Source of the DNA: Gnetum montanum
Lineage: Eukaryota; Streptophyta; Gnetopsida; Gnetales; Gnetaceae
Length of the DNA: 64,000 nt
Direction of reading: 5' to 3'
Assembly (NCBI GenBank): GCA_015680685.1
Contig: MNCI01002086.1
Location: 401,483 to 465,482 of the forward strand
In this document: in pieces, positions 20,656-32,312 of the stretch
How positions within the stretch are numbered: the first letter of the stretch is position 1
How the letters are laid out: every line of letters begins with the position of its first letter
Position numbers and translations under genes: made by a program
The notes under the pieces: model-generated
What the model was told of the DNA's origin: nothing
What the model saw: the letters and a program-made list of their open reading frames with translations, nothing else
Database searches by the model: none

Positions 20656-23600
20656 GTCAGACATAGTATGGCTTGAGGTACAAGTGGTTAACGGGATTTG
20701 TGAACTCGTTTCCATCCATATCATCTAGTTTGAATGCCTTGTTCTCATAGGCTTTTATGACTATGACAGGGCCTTCCCAGTTGGCTGAGAATTTGTTTAC
20801 AGGTTTATGAACATCCTTGAGAACTAGGTCCCCCTTTTCGATTGGCCATTGATGTAGGTTGAAATGATGCTTTTTCCATTGCTTGTCCTAGTACCATTTG
20901 ATGCAACTAATTATGTGGGCACACTCCTCCTCTACAGAGTCAAGATCAATGATCCTTGACTCCTTGTTTTGAGCCTTGTCTACAATGTTTGAGAGGATCA
21001 TCTGAAGTGATGGAACCTACAATTCAAGAGGTAACACCGCTTTAGATCCATAAATAAGACTGTAAGGAGTCTTACTTGTAGTTGTTCTACATGTCGTACA
21101 GTAAGCCCACAACACGTACAGGATTTGTTTATGCCATCACCTCTTACTACTACTGAGCATCTTTTTGAGAAGGTTAATAATGGCTTTGTTTGTTGCCTCT
21201 GGCTGACCGTTACCCTATGGGTAGTACGGTAATGAAAAAGAGTGTTTGATGCCAAGGTTTTCACAAAAGGTTTTGGTTTCCACGCTACTAAATTGTGGCC
21301 CATTGTTCGTCACAATAGTCATGGGAAGACCAAACTTTGTTACTATGTTATCCAGGATAAAGTGGAAGACTTGTTGAGATGTCATCTTTTTTAGGAGAAT
21401 AGCCTCTACCCACTTTGTAAAGTATTTGGTTGCGGTGATAATGAAGCTATGTCCTACAGAAGACTTAGGTGTGATGGGTGCTATGATATCTAGTCCCCAA
21501 CATTGGAATGGCCACGTGATCTATGTAGGATGTAATTCGGTAGGTGACACATGTATAAGGTTTGAATGGCATTGACATACATCACATGTCCTAATTTTGG
21601 TGAGGTAATCTCATTATACGCAAGGCTAGTAGTACCCTAGGCATCTAATTTTTGTTGCCATAGCCATAGGAGCTATGTGTCCCCCACATAGTGCCTCATG
21701 GACTTCATTAGCAATTTTTTGTGCTTCTTCCCCACTAATGCAAGCTAACAATATCCCATAAAAGGAGCGTTTGCATAAGGAGTTATCTCCTATAAGGACA
21801 TACTACTAGGCTCGCTTTTGTATTGCATCCTTTTGAGTAGATGTCAAGTCATGTGGGGGTTTGCCATGTTGGAGGTATGCTTTGATGTTGGCATACCATT
21901 CTTGGGTATTTTTTGCATTGATAGATGCGATGTGTGCCATTTGAGTAATAGGATCTGTGAATTCTATTATCGAAGTAGGAAAATTCGCAAATAGGTGTGA
22001 TGGCATGTTTAATGCTAACGTGGCTAATGCATCTGCTATAGTGTTCTCGCTACGAAGCACATGTTGAATGTCTAATGTTGTGAATTGCTTTAGTAGATTC
22101 TTGGCTAAGTCTTAATAAGGCTATAAATGTGAATCCTTGCAAGCATAAACTTCAGTGATCTAGTTGACAACTAATTGCGAGTTACCTCGGATTACTAAAT
22201 GTTGGATCCTTAGCTCTTGAGCTATTAGAAGGTCCCTAAGGAGTCCTTTGTACTTAGCTATGTTGTTTTTGCAAAAGAACGTAAAGTGATATGTGAAGGG
22301 TTAAATTTCCCTAGAGGGAAATGTAAGAACTATGGTGGCACTACCACCTCATGTAGTTGAAGCACCATCAAAATGTAAACTTGCTTCGAAATTAGATGGT
22401 TCAGGGCTTAGGCTATTGATATGTTCATTCAATAATTTGGGTTCTATTATTGCCTGATCATCAACAAGTGAAGTTGTAAGTTGTGTGGCTATTGCTTGAC
22501 CCTTTGTTGATGATTGTGCCACATAATGTAAATCAAATTCCATTATTATAGCTTTCGATCGGGCTATCTTACTACTCTTGTATAAGTTACTTGTGATAGC
22601 CTGAAGTATGTTACTCTTGCATATGATGTTAACTTTGATGAAAAATAGGTAATGCCTCCACTTTTTGAGTGCAAATACTAGGGCAAGAAAAAATTTTATA
22701 ACCTCGTTGTACTTTGCCTCGTAAGCTATTAATGCATGACTTAAGTAATAGACTAGGATTTCAAACCTGTCATCTCTTTTTTGGCATAGCAATGCAGTAA
22801 TGGATGTATCCGAGGTGGCAAGGTAGATGCAGAAAGGCCTATCCCTATGTGGTGGGTAAATAGTTGGAAGATGTAAAAGCTCTTTCTTTAGGTTATCAAT
22901 AGCTTTTTGACATTCATCTGTCCACTCAAAGTTGATCCCCTTCTTGAGCAGGTGTTGCATGGGGTGTATTTTGTCTGTCAACCTCGCAATAAACCTTCTG
23001 ATAAACTGCACTCTACCTTGCAACCCATGCAACTATTTAAGGTTTGTGGATAGTGCTAAGTTGATGATGGCCCTCACTTTATCAAGGTCCACTCGTATCC
23101 TAGTTTCTGACATTACAAAGCCTAGCATGCATTCAGTTTTAACTCCGAAAACACATTTCCTGGAGTTGAGGTGTAGGTCATGCCTATGACAATGTTGGAG
23201 GACTATCTTGAGATCGTTGGGATGATCAATAGCTTTCTTATACTTGATTGCTATGTCATCAACATAATCATTTAATCTCTCTAAGAGGTAGTCACAAAAA
23301 ATATATGTCATGACTCATTGATAAGTTACTCCAGCATTTTTCAATCTAAAGGGGATCATTGTGTAACAAAAGTTTTCCCAAAGGGTCATGAAGGTGGTTG
23401 CCAATTGATGCTCTAAGTTTATGTAGATCGATTTATAGCCTAAGAACCCATCCATGAAAGATAGTAAGGAATGACTAGTTGTAGTGTCGATAAGTTGATC
23501 GATACTTGGCAATGGGAAGTCATCCTTAATCATTGCTTTGTTTAGGTATTGAAAGTCTATAAAAATTTGTATACCTCTCGTTTTCTTAGAAACTACAATG

Positions 23601-24127
23601 ATGTTTGATACCCACTTTGAGTAATCGATTTCTCGAATGAAACCAGCTTGATAAAGCTTGTTGATTTCATCACATACAACTAATGCAATCTCTGGTTTGA
23701 TTTTGCGAGCCTTTTACTTGACTACCTTGACATGCAAATATAGGATAATTTTGTGTTGTATGAGCCATGGGTCCAAACCCAGCATGTCATCATATGACCA
23801 TGTAAACACTTTAACATTGTCATGGAGAACTTTTGAGATGTTTTGGTGTACCTGTGGACATAATAGGAAGCTAACTTTCACAACTTTTGCTTCACCTTTA
23901 GAGGTAGTTATAGGGATTTCAATAAGAGGGTCCTCCGTCACATCCCCTGCTTCTAGGTCTAAGGCTTGGGCTAGATGTTCGGGCCAATCTAGGGATGTTT
24001 CTAGGGATGCTACGGTGTCATGAGAGGATAATTCAAAGTCTACCAATTCTTGATTCAAGCATCTTGTAAATCTTCCGTAGGGACCCATCAAGGTTAAAGG
24101 TGAATAAAGGTCACCATGCGTAACCAT
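20656..24127 (-). pseudogene. pol of element A: RT, RNase H, archaeal-type RNase H, integrase
   Basis: RT leader from 24127; RT at 23640-23033 with an intact YVDD box ('RLNDYVDDIAIK', about 23270). RNase H at 22960-22560 ('HPMQHLLKKGINFEW', 'YNEVIKFFLALVFALKKWR'). A second, archaeal-type RNase H begins at 22385 ('LHFDGASTT') and ends near 22020 ('RSENTIADALATLALN'). Two RNase H domains mark the Tat lineage. Integrase spans 21700-20700: zinc region 'ALCGGHMAPMAMATKI' ... 'CDVCQCH', first Asp in 'WGLDIIAPI', 'TNNGPQF' where Asp is expected in place of the first Asn, Glu in 'GNGQPEATNK', then 'KFSANWEGPVIV'. Stops and frame changes split it into short frames. The antisense gene lies upstream instead of protease, which is displaced to 32313. 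Confidence 0.85.
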
Positions 24128-24234
24128 TTTTCAATTGGACCTATCACAATAAGAAAATAGAACAAGTTAAGTGATACCTATTTGAAGCAACAACATGTAA
24201 TGAATATATGTAAAGTAATAATGCAACATAAGAT

Positions 24235-24640
24235 AGTTGCCAGTTTAAGGTCTTAGTGAACCGCCACTATGCAAAATTTGTAAATTGAAAGTGCTAGTTT
24301 AAGGTCTTAGCTGACTGTAACCATGTAATATTGTGAGTTAAATTTGCCAGTTTAAGGTTGTAGAGGATCATCACTGGGTCTAAAATGTAAGATGAAGGCT
24401 AAAATTGCTAGTTTAAGGTCATGGTAGACCATCACTAGGCTACACTATAAGTTAAAATTGCTAGTTTAAGGTCTTGGCAGACTGTTAACAGGTTTAAAAT
24501 GTAAAGGAGGTTAAGGTTGCTAGTTTCAGGTTGTAGCAGACCGTAATATTGTAACATTTGTAGCCACTATACAAAGTTTTTAAATTGAAATTGCTAGTTT
24601 AAGGTCTTAGTGAATCATTAACAATGTAAAATTTGTAAAG
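24235..24640 (-). repeat. core-repeat array before RT, element A
   Basis: Seven copies of GCTAGTTTAAGGTCTTAGCA-like core at about 55-base intervals, separated by partly repeated spacers (TGTAAAATTTGTAAATTGAA). It borders the RT on one side and the promoter of the opposite-strand gene on the other. Confidence 0.85.
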
Positions 24641-24768
24641 ATAAGTAAAAATTTTGGTGGACCCACTTGCTACGCTACAGCTAAGTGCTACGCTATAGTA
24701 GTGCTACACTGCAAGGGTGTTCTATGTTATTCGGGTTATGAAAGCGATAGTTTTTTTTACTGCGTTGG

Positions 24769-24777
24769 CTATAAATA
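24769..24777 (+). promoter_or_regulatory. TATA box for the antisense gene in element A
   Basis: CTATAAATA in the context TTGGCTATAAATAGGGG. It is on the strand of the antisense gene, 1.37 kb upstream of its ATG. GCTACGCTA motifs lie just upstream (24668-24715), as they do in the LTR U3. Confidence 0.55.
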
Positions 24778-26145
24778 GGGGATTACCCCTTGGTAAAATT
24801 ATCATTTTCATTATCAGAGCCAACACCTAGAGCATAGCATGGTCGAGCTATGAGAGAGCATAATAGGTGTAGCATAGTAGTTGATACAATTGATATGTGA
24901 ATAAGGCAATGGCACGTAAAAGTGAATGTAGCCATCAAGGACTTGCCAAGGTGGATGAAGTGAAGTACACTTTGGGGCACCTTTCCAAGGCGTGCGTTGA
25001 AGAGCAACAAAAGGGCTCCCTCTACTCGATAAGTCGCTATGCTACCGTCATTTTTGTTATGTGATGTATTAGATTAGATTGCCATTACCACTACTATTTT
25101 GGCTATCACAGTCATCATTGCTGCAATGGTTGTCATTGTTTTTGTTTCTGTTTTGGCCATTGTGTTGTGGCTATCGCTATTTTGGCCGCAGCGACCATGG
25201 TAGTTGCTACGCTATGACTGTGCGTGGTACTACCTTGGCCACCATTGTTAAGAATGGTCATTATGCTATCGTAGGGGTTTGGGTAGTTCTGGGTGGTGTA
25301 GCACATGCTCAGCATAGCGTACCACCTTTAGAAGGGAATTTTTGTTTGCAAAGTTTTGGGGCAACGTAGCAGATGCCCGACATAGAGTAGCATAGCAAAG
25401 CGGGAGTTTATTATGTCTGTGTTTCACCTAGTTATGTTTCATGTAGTGGGGCAAGGCCAGGATAGCAGGAATGCTGTGAGTTCTTTTTCGTAGGCCACAT
25501 TTTTCTGGTCATTGGCGTTGTTGGATTGTTACATTTTAGTTCTTGTTATGCTACACTATTATATTGATGGGCCCTTAGGCCGTTACACTGGCAATTTGTC
25601 ACACTGCTACACTATTAAAGGCCCACTATGCTACCACGCTATTAGAGTTCTTTGCTTACTACATTGGCATGCCTGATACATGTTGTGCTTGTTGTACTTA
25701 TCATATCGTTACACTTGTTTTATTATTACATCTGTTGTACTTGCTCCTTTGCTACGTTGTACGAGGTGCAGTCATCTTGCTATGCTGTGCATAACGTAGC
25801 CATCACCCTTGTGCGAAATGTAACTATTATGGTACGCTATACAAGGCATATCTACTATGTTGTGCTCTGCAGCAGGTAACTATTACTCTGCAGGGTGCAC
25901 CCGCTACACTACACTATGTGAGGCCTAGCTACTACACTTCATGTAATGTTTAATTCTGTTTTACTAGGGACTTATTATTTCATGCATAAGGGGAAAATTG
26001 TACAGCAAGAGTTACACTATGCTATTTGATAACTGTCACTTGAAAGTTGCACTAACGCTTTCTTGTGGTATTGCACAGGGTCATGCTAAAACACATCCTA
26101 ATCGACCTTGAGCTGGTAGGAGTCCTATGTTGCCTTAGTGAACCC
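24778..26145 (+). promoter_or_regulatory. leader of the antisense gene in element A
   Basis: No protein recognised. The stretch is scattered with TACGCTA, TAGCGTAGC and TATGCTACAC motifs (25025-25920) like those of the A LTR. A possible 3' splice site (TATTGCACAG, ending near 26080) lies just before the ATG, so a leader intron is plausible. Confidence 0.4.
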
Positions 26146-29100
26146 ATGGCCAACATTCCCCCTCCCTACGCACGGGTGGGGCATCAAGCGGTCTAGTTCT
26201 GGAAGGGTGCATGGGACTTCCTAGAGTTCCTCCTTTGCCATTTTAGTGTGATTTTCTAGTCACACTTATTGGCCAAAACAGTCACTGAACTTATAGAAAC
26301 GTTGTTGCCCAGGGTAGACCGGGGCATTCTGAAGTTCATGGCTAATGGATCGATCGAAGGCAAAGGGGTAGAAGGCTCAGATCGGCACCCAAGGGGCTTG
26401 AGGTGCTTAAGTTGGATCTGGGACATGCCTTAATTCAAATGCTACCATTTATACAACATGTTGTACATTGCCCATCACATGGGCACCTACTTCCAAAATC
26501 CACTTGAAACCGTTTCTTATGCCGACGAGTGAGTCCTCTAGAGGTGTTTTAAATGTGTTGTATGATTTTCCTTGTGCTAGTCAAAAATTCTTACCATATT
26601 CTTGCATGTTGCCATGTTTTATATTGATAAGGATGGTCTTCACAGTAACACAAATACATTGGCGTTGGCCCAAACAGCTTTGTAAGAGTTCTCCTCTACC
26701 AAGAACATGCGTGCCAGTGTTATAGAACAACTTGGGCTTGATTTCAAAACTTATCCAAACAAGTATTTCAAGTTCTATGAGAAATGTAAAGAAGTTGATT
26801 GGTTGGATAGCGAGTGGGCATCTCGCTGACTACTTACCGTGAAGACGTTTTAGTGGAAATTCCACCATTTCCTACACCATTTAAACTTGGTACGTGAAGT
26901 TATGCATTTGGTTTTATGTGCTCAAGTGATTATTTACTTTTTATTTTGCTAATTTTTGTTGCTGGTTATTGCAGTAGCAAGAACATACCAAGAGGTTACA
27001 ATGATTACCTCTGGGCATGATGAGACCAACCTCTTCCTCAAGTACAGGGAGGGGGACGAGACTCAATGTTGGCTTTGCAATGGGACCCCAGCCACCCTTG
27101 TTCACAACATTTAGGAGGCTAGGCTTATGGATTTATTCTTGGTAGTAAATCCAAGTGTCCCGGCTATAGAAATGCTTTCACTAGCTTATTCCTTTTCCGA
27201 AAAGGTTAATCGCTTCCGCACATGAGTTCACAATGTGCTGGTGGTGTTTGAGATAAACGACAAAATTTTTGCAGACCTTTTCAGTGTCCCCTCTGATGGC
27301 GTACCTATGGGGGAAAAGAGTAGACAAGATGTCAACCATCAAGGGGACATAGAGGAATGGCTGGGGACAAGGAAGGACCAAAAGGGGATTTACATGTACA
27401 AGGTTAAGCTGGGGATTTACATGTACAAGGTTAAGCTAGAGGTGGCCCAAATGATTTACCCTATCTTCCGTGCCCATTCTTTCCCTAATCTACTCTCCCA
27501 AGGAAAAATCCTTGGAGTAGAGCAGGCTTGGATAATGAGGGAGGTCATGAAGGAAGGGACCCAGTACAAGTAGGCCAAGAACCTCTCTCAAGGATTACGT
27601 GCTGAAATGATCAAGCTTCATGAGAAGCTTGACTCTTGTTTCAACATGCATTACGCCTTCTTTGTAGCTTGCTGACAATGGTTTGCAGAATTTCTTGTGG
27701 TCTATGAAAATGGTGTCTGGATATAGTAGGATCATAACCAGATATTTAAGCCATGGATTTGCTAGGTTTTCCATGCCACCCAATCCCAAGACCCCTCAGA
27801 AGATATCAGGGAATCACTTTCAATAACGATGAGGGATTGGGTGGCATGACCCTTTTGTGCCTAGGACAGTGTGGAAGAGGCACCTCCAATTAACATAGAT
27901 AATGTGTTAAGAGGGATACACCTCATTGCAAAAACTATGAAAACTAGGCTATAGCATAAAAATTCTCATCCTACGAAAGAACCTCCCTATACAAATGAAG
28001 AGAGGGGGAGAAAGTTGCAAATTAAAGTTCACAGAGCACATCCTGCAGTTGGTAAGTATGCTTTACTGTCTGATTAGTGTAGCACAGTGTAGCGTCCATT
28101 TTATGTTAGATTATCTTATTTACTTTGAATATGTTTATCAAAAGAGAAGGAAGAAGAGGTTTTTGTATTGACCTAAATCATCGGTGTAAGGTTGGAAGGG
28201 AAAAAAAACACCGAAAGATCGTCAGGCAGACACAGCTAACCCTGCCTTCGCCTGAGGGCAAGTTGGGAAAGGAAATGAAGGCAGAGTTCCTTGGATGATC
28301 TACACGTAGATCAACCAAGGACTTCCCCAAGCATAAACTATGGCTTGCACTTGGGTTATCGTAACTAATGATATACAAAATGTAAATAATACACTCTAAA
28401 TGAAAAAATGTAAACAACACTCTCGAAATGCAAAAATGTAAACAGTACGCACAAAATGCAAACAGAAACGTATACAACACTGGTATTGTAAACAAGACGT
28501 AAACTAAATTTAAAACAATGCAAGCAATATAATGGTCAGAAAAATGAACTGTATTGTATTTCTTAGAAAGGGTGTGCACCGGTCAAAGCGTAGCTACACG
28601 TGTGTATGGAAAGTCAAGTGCCAAGCCCTGGGGTGATGTGTTTCAGAAGTTCTTCGATGTTAGGAGTCAAGTGTGCTCGAGTGTCCAAGGATTGCTAGTC
28701 TGAGTTTCCTAAGCCATCAACCTTCAAAATTGCCCCACCCTGTTTATGTGAATTGATAGGGTATTTATAGGGTTTAGCTAGGCTTAAGTTCGAAACTCGT
28801 GGATGGAATCAATGGTTGAGAATTGAGAGGAAAACAGATCAAGTGACACGTGTTTGATGGACAGTTGTGTGTGAGTTGGACATGTGTGGGCAAGCTACAT
28901 TTTTGACCAGGTGCATTGTATCTTACAGTGTATGTTGACTTACTCAAGCTAGCTTACGCCCATGGAAGCACATACAATTTTGAGCGTAAGAGCTTAGAAA
29001 GATCACAAATGATGAGCATTTACAATGAAAATGATAATGTAAAACAAGATAGATCAGCTTCGGCTCGCTTGAAACTTCTCGATCTCTGAATTGATTGCTA

Positions 29101-31539
29101 CAAGATGTTGATTTGAGTGGTTCTGTGGCTGTTTGAGGCATCTCTATTTTACCAGGGCTTCCAGCATGAGTTGATTTGGTATCGATGTGTCCTCAGTGTG
29201 TGTTTGACATGCTTTCAACTGAGTGTGATCAGTATTCACGCTATTAGCGTGACCTCAAAGTGAGTGAGCCAAAAATGACATATTTCACATTAAATTTTAA
29301 CTTTTGAAGCTTGTTCTTTAAGTGTAATAATTGCTTGACTGTGTCTAACCATGAGAGTGATTTGTGAGTCAAAAACTGAGCTTGAGAGTGAGTTGTTTTC
29401 GGCTACTTTTGGCAGCTCATGCTACCAGCATGAGTGCAGCGTGACCACAGCGTGAGCTACAGAAACTTGCAATTTTGGACCTGAAATCTTGGAATTCTAG
29501 AGGTTGGGAGCTTGAAGTTGTCAACAATGAACTCGGAGGATGACTTGCACCTTGAAATCAAGTCATTTCGACTCATTTTTGGGGCTTTCAAAGTTGTTCA
29601 CATTGCACTCACGCTGCCAGTGTGACCTCAGCGTGAGTGATAGTGTGAGTGTGAAGATGTGACCAATTTATGTTGAAATTTAAATTCCTAAATGCTGAAA
29701 CTTGGAGTGGACATCAGTGGCCTTTGAGGATGGTTTACACCCTTATATTTGGATCATTTTAACTTGATTTTGAAGCTGTTGGAGTTACTAACACTAAGAG
29801 CAAGCTAGCTTGATAGTGTGAGCAAGCTGGCTTGAGCAAGCTGGGTGTGAGTTCCATTCCTTAGTTAAATTTTGCCTTCTGAAAGCTTGAAAAGGCTTGA
29901 GTTGTTCTCATTTCAAATTGTTAGGCTGAAATTAGTGGTGTTTCAGTTTAGGGATGCCTGTTGAAGAAGAGGAAGAACATGCCTTAACAATGGAAGAAGA
30001 GGCCCCTGTCATGGAGGAAGAGGCCCCAGCTACTGATGACCCTTTTGTGAAGTTGTTCTCATTTCTTGAGGGGCACATGAGTGTTGAGGATGCTACCACA
30101 CTTTTGAGTTAGCTGGAAGGAGAGGGGCTGTAATTTGATGCTGGTGAGTTTTATCTCTTGTTTGATAGTGTGTCGATGGGCGATTTCCCCACTATCACCC
30201 CTGAGTGTTTGCTGGGTAGGAGCTTTACACTATCATTTATGTTGTTCATCAGCTTTGTTGCTACCCTCTCCATCATTGCTAACATGTTTTATTATGTAGC
30301 GAACACCACTGTTGATTCCCCTGACCCTTCTTCCTCGATCTATCTCTGACCCTTGACTAAGACCCCTGATAAATTCACTTTTATGAAGGGGGTGGTCGAT
30401 GACATGATCAATTGCCTAAGGCAGATCGATCCTGAGATAGGTACATTGGGATTGCTACATTAGGCTCTCTAAGTTATTGCATTTTTGCTATGACACTGTG
30501 ACTAATGCTCTCCCATGCATGATTGACAACTTCCTGTCTCAAGTGGAATCCTAGGTAGGCCGTTGAGGTCGACACTGTGTCTGAACTCCCTCTAGAGGTA
30601 GTCAAGGTTCTTCGTCATATATATGAGGAAACAAGTAAATGTGCACTATACTCTGCACGCTCCTTATGGGAGTGTAGGCATGTGAATGAGGACCTCTGGA
30701 AGAGAGTACAAAAACTTGAGAAAGAGAAGGCCAACCTAGCCGTCGAGTTGGAGGACCTTCGGTCCAAAAATGAATTTCTATTGGCCCATGACACTCGCGA
30801 TGGCAGTTGGTATATGGTTGTTATTAACTATGTAAGATATTGGATAGCCATACGGAGTAAGAATGAGGCCACTTGAGAAATTATTGAACAAAGCATGCAG
30901 ATGGACCTTCTGGCTCAAAAGAACCAAGACTGAAAGGATTATAGTGCAAAGGTTTACGAATGGGGACAGGTACAAAAGAACCATAAGCATATGTATAAAA
31001 TGGAACATGCCACCTATCGTAAACTATACCAGGATGCTTCTGTTGAGTTGCATACCCATAAGCTATTCCTTGATGTCATTGGTGCTTCTGGGGCCTATGA
31101 GAAGTTCATGTAATAGGTGACAGTTAATGAGTCTCCTGAAAGGGAAATGACCCTACCTATCGAGGACGCCACCACTGCCACCTTTTCCCCAGGACTGCCC
31201 ATATGGATAGCTGTGGAAAAAGGGAAGGTTGCGGTAAGCGCTAATTTGGGAGATGAAAATTGGGCCAACCTCACTGAGGAGGAGATCCTACGATGTATTG
31301 CAGCTGGCATGGATAGGATACCCTCCAAAATGATGCAGGGCCATCTTGGGTTAGTCACTCTTTATTGTGTCATAATTTATTTTACAAGAGCTTTTGTTAT
31401 AGTTTTGATTCACTATTTTATTTTCTACCTTATGCAGGATCCAAATGGAGATGTAGGACCTAGTGGAATAGGAAATGGTAGTGCAGAAGAAAACTTACAG
31501 TGTGGTGGCAAAAGATTTTTTGTTTTTTTTTTAATTTAA
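26146..31539 (+). pseudogene. antisense gene of element A (seven exons, unknown protein)
   Basis: Opposite strand to the element, between protease and RT. Exon 1 26146-26528 (starts MANIPPP; then 'CHFSVIF', 'LRCLSWIWDMP'), exon 2 26646-26889, exon 3 26975-28051 ('DETQCWLCNGTPATL', 'GDIEEWLGTRKDQKG', 'EVAQMIYPIFRAHSFP'), exon 4 29952-30215 (acidic; 'SVEDATTLL'), exon 5 30300-30440 ('FTFMKGVVDDMI'), exon 6 about 30535-31349 (coiled coil 'RVQKLEKEKANLAVELEDLR'; 'REMTLPIEDATTA'), exon 7 31438-31539. Introns begin GTGAGT, GTACGT, GTAAGT, GTAGGA, GTACAT or GTTAGT and end in AG. A solo LTR (28164-29945) lies in intron 3. Exon 3 has a 27-base tandem duplication. Stops and frameshifts make it a pseudogene. 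The copy in element B (39640-43304) shares structure and sequence. I recognise no known family; the length would be about 1,000 residues. Confidence 0.75.
28164..29945 (-). repeat. solo LTR of the C family
   Basis: Minus-strand start TGAAACACCACTAATTTCAG at 29945, end near CAATACA at 28164. It matches the LTRs of element C (52310-54002, 58942-60674) along their length, including the CAGCGTGAG-type motifs. Flanks are GTTTT (28159-28163) and GTTTA (29946-29950), a target duplication with one mismatch. No internal region remains, so the element was lost by LTR-LTR recombination. It is in intron 3 of the antisense gene. Confidence 0.9.
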
Positions 31540-32312
31540 TTTGTTTGTAAACATTATTGGATAGATTGAAATTGAATGAAAAGTGAAATGTGAAATAGTT
31601 ATTTCATTTTCTTTTGGCTAATTAATTCTTAATTGAATTTTTTATTAATGTGTTTAGGCCCTTTATGGGCCCCTTGTTTTAGTTTAAGGCCATTTCAGGC
31701 CATCACTCCATGATGATTTGCTTTATTTTTGTTTTCTTGTTATGTTTGTTTTAGGGAAATAAAGTTGCTAGTTTTAGGCCATTTCAGGACATGCTAGTTT
31801 AATTAATGCAAGTAACTTCATGATGTAAGCGATGGACATAATGTAAACAGTAGACACTATGCAAATGCGAACAGTAGACATGATGCAAATAATTAAAAAA
31901 ATGTAAATAGCGATTGTAATACCAAAAATGAACATAATGCAAATAGTGAATGTGATGCTAAAAATGAACATAATGCAGATAGTAAATGTAATGCTAAAAT
32001 TAAGATAGAAGGAGATATGAAGTCAAGTGTTTATGGAGTTGAACTAGAGGTAATCTCTAATTATGTAGTTGTTTCCTAACCCATCATGGGCTAGGCGAAG
32101 CATATGGCCAAAGGCCTTGTTGCTTTATTCTTCTATGTCATTGTCCATTGTTTGAAAAGGCAACTTAGCCCATGTAGTTTCTTTATTTGAGTCAGTGTTT
32201 TTGGTCGGCTTATCAGTCACATAAGGGGTTTCAGTATGAACATACGCTTCGTTCTCAAAGATTACTATCTCTGAACCCTGCTCCATGTCAACATTGTTTA
32301 TGGCTTGGGCAG
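31540..32312 (-). other. spacer between antisense gene and protease of element A
   Basis: Non-coding. Contains degenerate core repeats at 31680-31800 (AGTTTAAGGCCATTTCAGGC) and AT-rich ATGCAAATAG-like repeats at 31850-31990. Acidic codons trailing the protease may extend down to about 32200. Confidence 0.5.

Noticed and set aside
27000-27120. Zinc-binding motif in the antisense protein (QCWLC)
   Set aside because: Only two Cys are clearly conserved between copies and I see no second Cys/His pair at fixed spacing.
24235-31800. The antisense block as a simple nested element in A
   Set aside because: I see no LTR pair or primer site at its borders, and element B has the same block at the same place. 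An ancient insertion before A and B split is still possible.
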